Assembly: GCF_020184175.1 (NCBI RefSeq)
Contig: NW_026082986.1
Location: forward strand, 372,001 to 436,000
Source: Aphis gossypii
Lineage: Eukaryota > Arthropoda > Insecta > Hemiptera > Aphididae
Length of the DNA: 64,000 bases
Direction: 5' to 3'
Numbering within the stretch: the first letter of the stretch is position 1; the number at the start of each line of letters is the position of its first letter. Under the pieces are notes generated by a model. The model saw nothing but the letters and a program-made list of their open reading frames with translations, was not told where the DNA came from and did not search any database. Both the position numbers and the translations under genes were made by a program. Shown here in pieces: positions 11,722 to 23,620 of this stretch.

Positions 11722-14061
11722 AGGGCTAGGATTTATATGCAATAAAAAATTGTAAAATATGCATTTTATTTACCAAAATATGCAAAGATATGCAAAAACA
11801 AATGTTTATTATTTCTATAGTATTATTATTTATCATAATTCAAAATTTTATTATTATTACATTAAAATATTAAATATTAGTTTATATTAAATCATTATAA
11901 CATGCTACTATAATGTGTTGTTTCAATAATTTTCAAATATAAACATCCAACGATTTGAACGTAAAATAGATTTATACTGACTAAAACTCCTTTCCACATC
12001 ACACGAGGTTATTGGTGCATATTTTAAATAATGCGATTTATCCTGGAGTTAATTAATATCGATTTCTTAGATATATAATATTTATACTCTATATTTACAA
12101 TAATTCGACGGATAAACCAAAAATTATCGATTTTATGAAAAAACACCATTTAAAATTAACAATAAATTATAAAAATTTGAAAATTTAAGTTAAAAAAGTC
12201 AAAATTCCAAAAATTTATAAATATGCATTGTGTTCAAAATATGCAAAAATATGGGAAAAAAATTGGTTCTATTTAAACGAGAATAAGCCAAATCGTGGAC
12301 AAATCTGACAACCATTAAATTTGGACTTAAGGAAAAAAAAGTGGGCAAGTGAGTACCGCTCTGCTGTACATTAGGTGCCGTATGGATCATTATTATATAT
12401 TATAGGAGTGTTAAATTTGAATCCAATGATAGTTATCATTGTATACGAAAAACGATTCTGAACGAAGATGATTTGTCAGCCTAGGATATAATTTCTAGTG
12501 GTTGGTAAAAAAGGTGGTTTAAAAAAACCAGCTTATATTAAAAAATATTTTGAAAATTAAATCACGTAAAGAAAACGCGAATCTTAATAACTGGTAAAAT
12601 TTTCAAGTATCTACGACTTATACTTTTTGAATAATAACAAATATTTAAAATCGTTTGAGGATAAATCGTTATCGTTACGCTATTTCGTTAAAATTTAAAA
12701 TTCAAACGCACTTAAAATTTTTCCTATAATGATGCTTCGAGTTTTCTCTATAGATACTTGAAGGTAAACTTATGGAAAACTTAGTGTTGTATTTTTAATC
12801 CTTAGTTATAAACACAAACAATTTTATGATTTTTCAACTTCAAATATTTCGCAAATATTCATAATTTTGACGAATTTTCGTCAAAATTTGAACTTCAAAT
12901 GCTAATAAAAAAAAATTGTGCCTATGTATTCTTATAATTCTTTAATCACTATAAGAATAACATATGAGGAACTTTGTATTAAATTTTCAAGTATTTTGAT
13001 ATGGCCAAAAAAATTTTATCGACACTTCAAAAATATTTTTTCAGAAAAATTGAAAATTTCAGTTGTCTATAAATAGCTCAAAAAAAGTCAAAATATTTTG
13101 AAATTTAAATCACGTAAAGAAAACGCGAATCTTAATAACTGGTAAAATTTTCAAGTATCTACGACTTATACTTTTTGAATAATAACAAATATCAAAAATC
13201 GTTTGAGGCTAAACTGTTATTTAACGCGGTTTTTGTAAAAATTTAAATTTCAAACACTCATAAAAATTTTTTGTCTGAATCCGGTAGAGTTTTTTTTACA
13301 GATATTTGAAGAAAAATGTATGGAGAACCTTGTACCAAATTTTCAAAACTTAGTTATAAAAGAAAAAAATTTTATGATTTTTCAACTTCAAAATTACTTG
13401 CAAATTTTCGCGTTTTCGACAGATTTCGTAAAAATTTGAACTAAAAACGCTTATAAAAAAAAATTGTGACTAACGATTTTTAATTTTTTTTAGCTACATT
13501 AAAAAAAACTCATAAGGAACCTTGTATTAAATTTTCAAAACTTTTTGGTAATCCAAAAATTTTTTATCGACACTTTAAAAAAAATTTTTCAAAAAAATCG
13601 AAAATTTCAGTGGTCTATAAATAACTCAAAAAAAGTCAAAATTTTTTGAAAATTTAACTATATACGGATATCACTGACATTAACATTTGGTGAAAATTTC
13701 AAGTATTTTCAGTGATTAGTTTTTGAATTACAACCATAAAAAAAAATCGATTTGGTCGAAAACTGGTTTTGCGTAAAAATTGCCGTTTTTCCGTCATTTT
13801 TTTTTTGTTTTTCTCGATTTTTTTGAAAACTGTTGAAAAATGTTAACTTTTTACCTGTATAATGCACCAAGGATATTCACTTTTACATCGGAAACCACCC
13901 CCATTGTTTGAAATTGGAGCATTATTTCGACTAGTTATGCTGTACACAGACACAAAAACAAAAAAAAAAAAAAAAAAAAAAACACACACCATTGTAAAAT
14001 CAATACATTCATCACTTCGTTCAGAATCTAAAACATGCAAACGCATATAAATCCTAGCCCT
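11722..14061. mobile_element. Non-autonomous hAT-like element, 2.3 kb
   Basis: The terminal inverted repeat is AGGGCTAGGATTTATATGC at 11722-11740, mirrored at 14043-14061. The octamer AGTGATTA flanks it on both sides (11710-11717 and 14062-14069), although four extra bases separate the left octamer from the left terminus. The copy at 41.3-42.1 kb shows the empty site with one AGTGATTA. Eight-base duplications and AGGGCTAGG-type ends fit hAT elements (established for the superfamily). The interior has no transposase. Confidence 0.7.
12549..13790. repeat. Tandem repeat of about 548 bp, two units plus a partial third
   Basis: The motif CACGTAAAGAAAACGCGAAT recurs at 12563 and 13111, a spacing of 548 bp. 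Downstream blocks recur in the same order in both units (TTTATGATTTTTCAACTTCA, ATCGACACTT, GTCTATAAATA). A diverged third unit starts near 13640. Another diverged copy lies at 19690-20060. The A- and T-rich units have no conserved reading frame. Confidence 0.75.
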
Positions 14062-14745
14062 AGTGATTATATACTAAATTACTTTTTTAACGAAAACATT
14101 ATTCTGCTTTGACAAAATTGTTAGACTTAGGCTGGTCGTATTTCGATTAAGTATAAACATTTTAAATTTATCTATTATAATAGAAATTAAATTAGACAAT
14201 CCAAAGTCTTTCACAATCTTGTCACAGCTGAAATGGCTTAAAAACGGTTTTTTTCCAGACTACAATATTAATATTATTGAATTCTTTGAACAGATTAAAA
14301 AAAATAATAGTATTAATATCTTAAAGGTCTAATAATAATAATAATACAAATATAAATATTACAGTATCAGTAATCAGTATACACAGTTGCTTAACAAAAA
14401 TTAGTAATGAGGAAATTATGGGTCTTTAATAAGGTTTTAATAATGTTCAAATTGACTTGTTTCAAGTGTTAACGATTGGTTTTTTAACTATTGAAAATTC
14501 GCTTAATATATAAATATAAAAAAAATTATTATTATAAAATAAAGAAATCAGTTTGTTCGTAAATTGGTTGCCGTAAACATTATAATACAATGATTAACAA
14601 GACCAAATTTATTCGCCAAAAACCACCCAAAATATAATTTTAATTTATAACTTTATTAGTCATGTAAAGTAATGCATAATACTTTATATTAATCGTGAAT
14701 AAAAAACCTAATTACAATGTGTAATTGATTAAGTAATGAAACAGC

Positions 14746-15039
14746 CTTTGTCTGAGGAATTAATTGAATACATAAAGCATGCAAAGAATCACTTTCGAAA
14801 AAAAATTCATCCTACTCTAAATGCCTAATTTTCCATACTTCTCACCCACCCTTTACGTCGTTAGAATATAAATAAAATAATATTTTATTATTTATATAAA
14901 TAAAACAGACATACCTGAGTACACCGCGAGACATACACGAAATGAACAGTGATGATTGTATTCTCTTCCACAGTTTCACAGTACCGCACAGCTGTGACTC
15001 AAAAACGAGACTGAGTTGATTTGTAGGTGAACTAGTGAG
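14746..15039. other. Short intergenic segment
   Basis: I see no gene or repeat boundary here beyond simple AT-rich DNA. It separates two repeat copies, each of which has an inverted partner further right in the window. Confidence 0.4.
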
Positions 15040-15890
15040 CTCAAGTATATTTTGTAACGAAATTACCTGACCGACAACGACGACAGATTAGGCGACGCCC
15101 ATAACCCTTCCCACCATTTTACGGTATCGGCTAGGCCGACCGTTGAGCCATAATACCATAGACTTATAATAAATAGACCGCGCATTAATGAAATATATTG
15201 AAACCAATATATGTGCGAGAGAGACAGACTCAGTCATTCCTTTTTCAGTGATATAAGAATTTATATTAAAATCATCGAGATAGATAAAAATTGGGCATTG
15301 TTATCAATGGATAAATTGGTTACAAACTCCTTGAAAAAGTAATGTCAGAGTCTTTCTCTCTCATAATGTTTATCATGTCAATGATCTTTCTCGCGCATAT
15401 GTTGGCATCAGGGTGTTCTATACAAAACGAATCTAATGCGCGGTCTATATATTATAAGTCTATGCATAATACCATAATCTATACCTACGTATTAGATTTT
15501 TTTTTATGTTCAAAATAATGAATTGAGTATTAATATATTTTTAATAGGTAAAGGTCCTCAATCAGGTTTCAATCATAATTAACTATTATATAAATTGATT
15601 ATTTTAATGACGAATCATGTTTTCAATGAAATGTATTTCAAACAAATTTTATGCAATAATGACAAGTGTTCAGTATTTATATTTAAAAACATGTTGGACC
15701 CTCCTCTCGAAATTTTTTTTCAGTTACAGACTTGCTTCAAGTTAAATAAATAAAAGGTTTTATTTATTACTAAAATATATACGTAGATCATTTACTTAAA
15801 GTGGATTCATAGTGTTATAACTCATAACATTTCTATATATGTTCTATTTATTACTAAAATCTACACACTGCAGTCATTATTAAAATAATA
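15040..15890. repeat. Dispersed repeat copy matching 31060-31575 in inverse
   Basis: After removing the MITE at 15157-15464, this block aligns with the reverse complement of 31060-31575. Shared motifs include GCCATAATACCATAATCTAT, AAAGGTCCTCAATC and ACTTTAAG-type ends. Neither copy carries a reading frame I recognise. Confidence 0.7.
15157..15464. mobile_element. MITE, 308 bp, with 8-bp TSD and an empty site elsewhere
   Basis: The ends are CATAGACTTATAATA.ATAGACCGCGCATTA at 15157-15187, mirrored at 15434-15464 with one mismatch. The octamer CATAATAC is present on both sides (15149-15156 and 15465-15472). In the related repeat at 31.4-31.5 kb the octamer occurs once with no insert. The 8-bp duplication suggests mobilisation by a hAT-type transposase. 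There are no coding frames. Confidence 0.85.
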
Positions 15891-18795
15891 TATAAAAATT
15901 TGATTTCAGATTTTTTGTTTGGGAGGATAAAAAACTGCTACAAAATCTTTGAGCGCATGCACAGTGCACTGTGTACTAAGTAACTACTAACTAATGTAGT
16001 AATAATTTACCATGACTTAAATATTTTATATTTATTATTAGATATGTATTTAATTTCTAAGAATTCCAAAGACCTTTATTAGGTATGTATAGAAAGTATA
16101 TCATACTTATTCATTATAGTCAATGGTAATAATATTAGAATACATTTAATTGCATTCCGATTAGCATTCTGTCGTATAGCATAAAATTGTGTGCAGTAAG
16201 TAGCAAATTTAAAAGAGTGCATTACTTTTTTTAAGTTAATTTATTTTGTTTTTACCTTTAACATTTTTATTTATATGGTATCAAGGACTTTTTATAGAAG
16301 ATGGTCTTAGATTGTATTCATTATAACTAATTATTAATAAATACCAAAAACAATTAAAATGATGAATAAAAGTTGAAGAAAATAATTGAATCTGAGAACG
16401 TATAAGACTAGATTTTTGATATTTTAATTTATTATACCAATTATTCAAAAATCAAAAAAGTGAAAAAAAAATCGCAAACCAATTTTATGAATTTTGAAAA
16501 TGAAATGAGTCCCCTAATTTTTTATAAAACCTCAATAACAATCTCTTTAAAAGCATTCAATCATAATTTCTATATAGTAGTACCTATATATTATTTATTG
16601 TGTTGAAAATACAAAAATTTATAAAAATTTAAACTCATTTAATAGAATAATTAATATATTAGATATACCTATTTATACAATAACACAACTATACATATAT
16701 ACTTATAATGTAGTTGGTTTTTCACATACAACCAATCATTTTTAAAAAATGAGGGAAACCGCAGTTCTGTTTTGAATACAGAGATATAAATATCTCATTG
16801 AGGTGATTTAGTTACAGAATTTTTTAGTAAATGCATGTATAATTATGTTACACATACGGAACTATTTCAAGAATATAGACCTTAAAACATAGCAAGTTCT
16901 GGTCCAGACCAATATTAATAATATTATATGGACTAGTAAAGAAATTAATTGACGATAAAATGAATAATAAAAAAAAACTTTCTTAGATACACTTTCTCTA
17001 ACTCCCTCTAATAGATTGACATTAGAATTTGAAACGAGAATTCAATCATATTCTCAAAGGTGGCATAAAGAAAGACGTAATAACTTAAGTTCGAGTAGTC
17101 GACAGATGATATGGCCGTCAGTGATTGTCTGCAACGGTTTTTTCAGCATACTGCATAGCGGATTTCAATTTTTTTTTTATATGAAATAATGTTTAGTGGT
17201 AAAAATATTTTTCTCTCTACAGTATTAAACAGAAAACACATACCTACCGTTACCTATTACTATTATCTGTACCCAACCGCACCTTACATTGTTTGTCTGC
17301 CTGAACGGCCAAATAAGTATTTTAATGCGAGGCGACGTATCGGCGCCGGTTCTGTAGGTATATATTGATCAGTAACTCGGTAACAGCCGTTTCCGTTTGT
17401 ACTGTCTGGAATAAAATATAACAAAAAGAGAATATTGTTGTTTCCATTTTATAGATATACAAGATTTATTGTCGATTTTACAGTAAAGTGCCATTTCTTA
17501 ACACGGTCCCGACTTAATGTCGCCAACACCCTCGGCGACGTAAACCTTCGTCAAGATTAAAAGTGAAGTTTTTAAAATATATATTATCAACACGTGTACG
17601 AAAACCATAAAAGGGTCAAATAATAACAATTAAACCGGTCGGACGATGCAGACAATAAACGACAGTAATGATACGAAGAAGAAGAAAAACATCTGCCGAT
17701 AAACCCATACACGTCGTTGGCCATCGGTACGAAGACCGAAAAGGACTTATTGTATTCGGATCCCACTGCGATTTATCTTTTACGGGTATTTTACACAGAA
17801 GATTGTGCAGATAATACCTACACGTTCGCTCCGGCGGTGTATTTTTCACCAACTTTTATGCTCACTAAAATATTGTGGTATTATATGTACTTATTGTACT
17901 TATAATTATATGTGTTAATAAATTTACACTATATTATAATATACTACGACATTATAAAATATAAGGTACCTAAATGTTATATTCTACCAATAATTCGACG
18001 GAGGTCGTGGTACAATGACGCGTGATCCTTTTTGACGTTAAATTTTTAGGCGTGTATACAAGTAATAATCAAAATTTTTTTGAGTGCGCTATATTATATT
18101 TTTTAAGTAAAAAAGTATTTAAGTTACTTCTTAGAATTCTAAGAAATTTTGTCAAATATATAGGACAAAAAAAATTTATAGGTGTACGATAAATCTTAAA
18201 TCTGAAGTAGATTATTTATTACTTGTTATTGTGGATACCAAATAAACTTCCTATCACTAAGAACTAAGAAGTAATTAGTTATATTTTTATAGATCATACT
18301 TATTATCATCTATACCTATTTATTGTCAGTTGTGTTCGTGTTTTAGCTGTGTTAATCTACGTATTTTTTTTCAGTAATACAATTTTATATTTATTTTTTT
18401 AAATAGAAAATGAAATTTGCAATTATGTAGATTTGAAAAGGGGAAATAACTTATTAGTATACTAATAGTGAATGTGCTATGTATACATTTCGAAACATCA
18501 GACAGCCGACAGATGCAGGACAATATGTCAGATGATGGAGGTGCTGTATATAACAGTGTATGTCTACAGTATATTAATAACAACTAATAATTCCAATTTA
18601 GAAAATGCTTGTGAGCATAACTATCTTGCAGATCGAATTAAAGTTCCAATCAAATGTAATTTGTTTGCTTGTTTTGAACTATTGACAATTGAGTAATTTG
18701 TTTAATGTTATTATTTGTATCTGTTTTCAAATATTAGAAACAATTATGAAATAACTGAAATTTGTTAAAAAAAATTTGGCAACTTCGCATCAGTA
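15891..18795. other. Gene-free intergenic DNA
   Basis: No convincing gene. Overlapping frames at 17616-17905 and 18371-18696 are open on both strands but have no domain or splice support. A GC-richer patch around 17270-17420 could be regulatory, but nothing specific is visible. Confidence 0.45.
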
Positions 18796-18829
18796 TGGCT
18801 AGGCCCACCCACTAACTACGCCACTGCGA
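18796..18829. mobile_element. Probable right end of a hAT-type element
   Basis: The stretch ends ...CTAACTACGCCACTG at 18829; its reverse complement starts CAGTGGCGTAGTTAG, the usual form of a hAT terminus. I did not find the matching left end, so this may be a solitary fragment. Confidence 0.4.
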
Positions 18830-19689
18830 TAGCATTCAATTTCACGTTTAATCGAACACCCGAAAACGTGCGTTTAACCCTGTATTACCTAAACCACTGT
18901 ATTATAATATATAATAGGGGTGACCAACATGTCTATCACGACATGATTTCGATAATATTCTAAAAAAAGAAATATATATAAATTATAAGTATATGTATAT
19001 AACTCTGAGTATTAACGCCCTTTTATTTTTTAAGTCGATTTAAAAGTTGACTATCCCAAAATTATATAGCCAGGTATATACTATATATTATAATATACTT
19101 GTATATTTCACATTATTACATTTGCACTATTACTGATGCATTCGTCAAACAGATGAGTTACACCCTGTATAGTTTATATACTATATGTATGTATACATTA
19201 GATATATACATATAGGTGATCCATCCTGTATAAAACGCACACATTCTGTCGAATTATATAGACGGGTGAGGGTGCAGGCGCATGGATGAGGTCCCGTAGA
19301 ATGTATATATGTATGTTAAATGTATTCATGTATAAGTATAAAATATATAGGTATAATATATAATATGTATGTAGGCAGTGTTCCCTCGACCACGCGTTTA
19401 GAGGTGGGGAATGGAAGGAGGTATTTGGGTGGCACAGTACCGTTTGCTGGAGTGGTGTGGAGAGAAGGGAAGTGCAGATGTAGTAGCAGTGACCTGCTGT
19501 ATAGTTGGAGGGAAAAGACGGGAACCGTAGTATTGGTCGGGGGAAGGAAGTGGTAGCCGCGCTTGATGACTCGTTGTGTTTGTTGGAAGTGGCTGGGGGG
19601 GGGGTCCCAGATCCGGCTGTGTTGTACTACTTATGTACACTATTGTATTACGTCGTACTGGTAAAATTTAATGATTTAAAATTTTAAAC
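18830..19689. other. Intergenic DNA with a GC-rich island
   Basis: 19370-19620 is markedly richer in G and C than its surroundings, with G runs (about 19598-19606). It is open in several frames (60-80 codons) on both strands, which is the composition effect expected of GC-rich DNA. No domain is recognised. Confidence 0.4.
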
Positions 19690-20060
19690 TTATAACATAT
19701 AAAGAGATTCAAGTATCCTACGACTAGTACGAATTATATATTTTTTAAATAATAAAAAATATTTAAAATCGTTTAAGGGTAAATCGTGTTATAGTTATAA
19801 TTTATAGTATTTCGTAGGAAATTAAAATTCAGACGCTTATAGCATTATTTTCCTTTAATGACTCGATTTTTCTTTAGTTATTTAAAGGAAAACTTATGGC
19901 GAACTATGTGTTGAATTTTATCATCTTTGACATAAATATTAAATATTTTATGAATTTTTTACTATAAAATTACTTGCAAATTTAGGTGATAGGTACCTAT
20001 TATTGATATATTTCATTAAAAAACTCGCGACTAACGATTTTTTATTTTATTTTTTTTTTA
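19690..20060. repeat. Diverged copy of the 548-bp repeat unit
   Basis: Blocks of the 12549-13790 unit recur in the same order: TTCAAGTATCCTACGACTAG, AAAATCGTTTAAGGGTAAATCG, TTTAAAGGAAAACTTATGG and AAAATTACTTGCAAATTT. Identity is clearly lower than between the two units at 12.5-13.6 kb. Confidence 0.65.
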
Positions 20061-20872
20061 ACTACAATAAGAATAACTTTTGTACTGGTAATTGATATTA
20101 CAGCATAATATTATAATAATAATAATAAAAGAATACCTAAGTAAAACTAAATAGTAGGTAAGTAAGAATATCAAATTATCAAATTCTTTTCTAAAAATGT
20201 TTTCAATAAGAGTAAACCTTTAGCATTAATAATATAGGTATTATACTACTATATTAATCAGTAGGGTATTGTAGTATTGTATTAAAAAACATAATAAATT
20301 GATTGCATTATTGCATTAAAATATATTGAAAATTGCATTAAAAAAATCACGTATAAAATTAAATTAAGAACAAATATACAGTACAATCGTTAATCATTAT
20401 TCATTATGAAGGTATTTACAATATTTAGGTATAATTTAATTAATAAAATAAAATATTACAATACATAAAAAAATTAAGAACAAATATTGCTTACATTATT
20501 GCATTGCACGACAAAAGATTTTTTCGCCGTTGTGTGAACGGTTTTACCCGAAAAACATACCTACATGTATAAATTTAGCGCGCTATAAGTACGTAATTAT
20601 ACAAAAATGATGAAAAATAGTTAAAATTGCACTAAAAGAAAAATAATGGCCAAAATTGCATAAACATTTTTTTTTGTTTAAACTCATAGGTAACTAAAAC
20701 ATATTTTAAGCTCACTTAGCAATAAATATAAGCATCTACAAAAAATATGCAAATGCAACAACTTCACTGCCCTATTAATCAGTACCTAATCACTAATAAA
20801 ATGATGTTTGTAATATTAAATTAAAATTTATATAGATATTTGAGAATTATTTATAATCTACTCGAATAATAT

Positions 20873-22408
20873 AGCAAGAAGCGATTAAATGAATAATCAA
20901 TATTATAACAAAACCAGTTCATTCTCTGTCTGACCTTCTAGCCGTATTTTCGGTAGATATCGAATACAAATACGTGTTGTGTGTATTTACTATACATTTA
21001 TATATGATGGGCGTAATTAATTACTATTTACTAAGAATTATCAAACCAATTAAATTGATTTTCGATAATATACTATACATTTCTAAGTAGTGTCATAAAT
21101 CCATAGCACACATAAATATAATACAAATATACATTATACTAATTGAGAGTTAAATTTAAAATCGTGTTTGCATGACGTGTGCCATGCATCGAATATAATA
21201 TGTATAATATTTATATACATTATTATTTTAACTGACTTTGTATATTATAGTAGACTCAGACCTAACATATACGAGGGCCGTATGTATCTACTGTTTGCAC
21301 ATTGCTTGACCCCCATGTAGCATCGTTTATTTAATAAAATATTTACAGCTTTGAATTTGGGTTCGCACGGGTGTGTATGTGGAAATATAGTAGACTATAT
21401 TTATAAAATGTATCTTAAAATAATATTAATAATCAATAGGTATACGTGAGTACGTGACATAAGTATTGAGAATATGAATAAAGTTATAATATTATTATTT
21501 TTCACATAGATAGTTATAACTTTTAAGTTTACAACGTATGCTGTATGCAGTGTTGATGAGTAACTAAAAAAATGTACCTAACTTGACAAATTAAAAAAAA
21601 AGTAATTTCCCCAACCATGGATGTATGCCTAATAAGTACCTAATAATATTAAAGAAAACTGTAATAGGTACTTTTATATATTATTGTACTCAAGTATAAT
21701 ATATTTGTAAGTCGTAACAGATTATACTTGGCTCAGTGTATCGCGTGATATATACAAATATTTTATGAGTAAGAATATAACTATTTGATATAATTTCTTT
21801 AATACCATGTGGTATTTTATTATTGTGTCTAAGCTCTTTTTCTGCAGAATTCTATGGGACAAAAACGACCACCCACGCAGGACCGCAATCGCACACACAC
21901 ACACACATGGGTACAGTATATAAAAACATATAACAAGAGATTAAAACGAATAATCGATATTATAACAAAAATAAGCTTATCCTCTGCCTGACCTTTGTAG
22001 CCGTATTTTCGGTATATTTCAAATACAAAATATATACGTTATTGTGTTTTTACTATACATATGATGGGTACAATTAATAACTGTTTACTATGAGAATTAT
22101 CAAACTCATTAAATACTTTTTCGATGTTCTACATATCTACATATGTAGTGTCGTAGACGCGTACCTATAGCATCACATACAAAAATAGTAGAAATATATC
22201 ATATATTATAATTTATAATAATTTATAGTTCAGTTTAATACTGTGTGTGCATGATGTGTGCTATGCATCGAATATAATATAATATTATTATGATGTTGAA
22301 AATTCTCCAGACGTTGTTTTTCCGGAGAATTTAATGTTTCTATGGGACAAATAACGACTATAGATACATCCACACCAAGCCACACACACACACACACACA
22401 CACAAAGC
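20873..22408. repeat. Local tandem duplication of a two-block segment
   Basis: Block A (20873-21205) recurs at 21935-22290, with shared GCCGTATTTTCGGTA.AT, ATATGATGGG and TGCATCGAATATAATAT. Block B (21838-21907) recurs at 22318-22408, with TTCTATGGGACAAA and a terminal CA run. The order is A-B-A'-B'. Blocks diverge by substitutions and small gaps. No frame is conserved between copies. Confidence 0.65.
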
Positions 22409-23216
22409 AAACGCATCAACAATTTAGTTTTTTATTGTAATATATTATTATAACATATTCATTTGAAATTTATTTTGATAAATTGATCCTTTAATGACTA
22501 CCACTTGTTTACGCACACATTTTCCTCCTTACTTTGACACTTGACAGGCTTAGGACTGCCTGTTTGCCTGCTTCAAATAGCCATCAGAACTTTATAGTCC
22601 ATATTAAAGAGTTAAAGTCGTCAACACACTGTGACACTATAGAGTATAGACACCACTGTACTGAACCATATAGCTACTTAAACTTTACTTAAGGTACCTA
22701 GTTAAATAAAATGTTTAGTTCAATGCATAGGGTGCTTGTATATTATTATAAAATCATTTCAATTGTAGTTGCACTTAAGCGTATAAACAGTCGTAACAAT
22801 ACGATGTTACATTTCAAATAGAAATATGGAATGCCAATAATGCGGCCAGTATTATGATATTCATAAATAATCATAATTGGTACATCTTGACGATATAAAA
22901 TGGGTGTATGTATACAATGATAAATTAGCTTAAATGAGTATTAACGAAAAGCCCGAAAACTGTAAGTCTTGTAGTAAACCGACGCATAAGCATAAAAAAC
23001 CGTAGTTCAAAGTCCATAGCATCTAGAACTATGTCGCGCCAGTATGTAAGTATGTCTAATAGACGGTATAACTATCACGTTAGAAATTTAAACGAGTTCA
23101 GAGTTTAGGTCGATTTTTATTATGCGTGGATCGTATACGGCTTCTTCACACATTTTATATATTTATTTTATACCTAAAGAGATTAATATTAGGCTATTCA
23201 TGGTATTAGTATAAAT
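22409..23216. other. Gene-free intergenic DNA
   Basis: AT-rich DNA with no frame, splice-linked exon pair or repeat boundary that I can support. Confidence 0.45.
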
Positions 23217-23620
23217 AGTGATCAATCATTGATGACAGGAAGTTCCTGCCAGCCACCATGGGCCATTGAAATGCCAAGTCTTTTGTATAAATAAGGTAAA
23301 TACGATAATAATAAAATATGTATATACCTATTATGTGAAGTTTTATTTGTGTGTGTTCGGTCTTTTGGCCGATCAATTATCTCGGACGGACGACAAACTA
23401 ACGCCGGTGTCGAGCATCACCTACTGAAGTATATAGGTCGTATCTCGACGGGAGATATTTAATAATATACTGAAAATATAATATAACGTTTAATTGCTAC
23501 ATATTTAAGTTAACTATAAATATTTAAATATATAAATATATAAATATTTATTTATTTTAGGTATCATCTATACAATAATCATAATAATAATAATAATTGC
23601 ATTTTACCCGGCCGTATACA
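23217..23620. repeat. Dispersed repeat A, copy 1
   Basis: Matches 29423-29795 in direct orientation over about 400 bp. Shared motifs are TGATCAATCATTGATG, GAAATGCCAAGTCTTTTGT, GACAAACTAACGCCG and GGGAGATATTTAAT. A TATAAATAAGG stretch (copy 1) sits where an LTR promoter could be, so both copies may be solo LTRs. No tRNA primer site or coding frame accompanies them. Confidence 0.6.

Larger units (their letters stand above)
11510..14745. repeat. Dispersed repeat copy, interrupted by a younger element
   Basis: 11510-11717 and 14062-14745 together match the reverse complement of 41305-42075. Shared motifs include GCCCAAAAACCGTAT, GGTACGATTATAGTGATTA, AACGATTGGTTTTTTAA and GTGTAATTGATTAAGTAATGA. 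The 11.72-14.06 kb element splits this copy; the 41-kb copy is uninterrupted at that point. No coding sequence was recognised. Confidence 0.7.

Noticed and set aside
13843..14050. Frames with runs of F or K near 13.97 kb
   Set aside because: Produced by a poly(A) run at the right end of the hAT-like element.
19320..19687. Overlapping 60-80-codon frames in the GC-rich island
   Set aside because: GC-rich DNA has few stops; the frames are open on both strands and show no domain.
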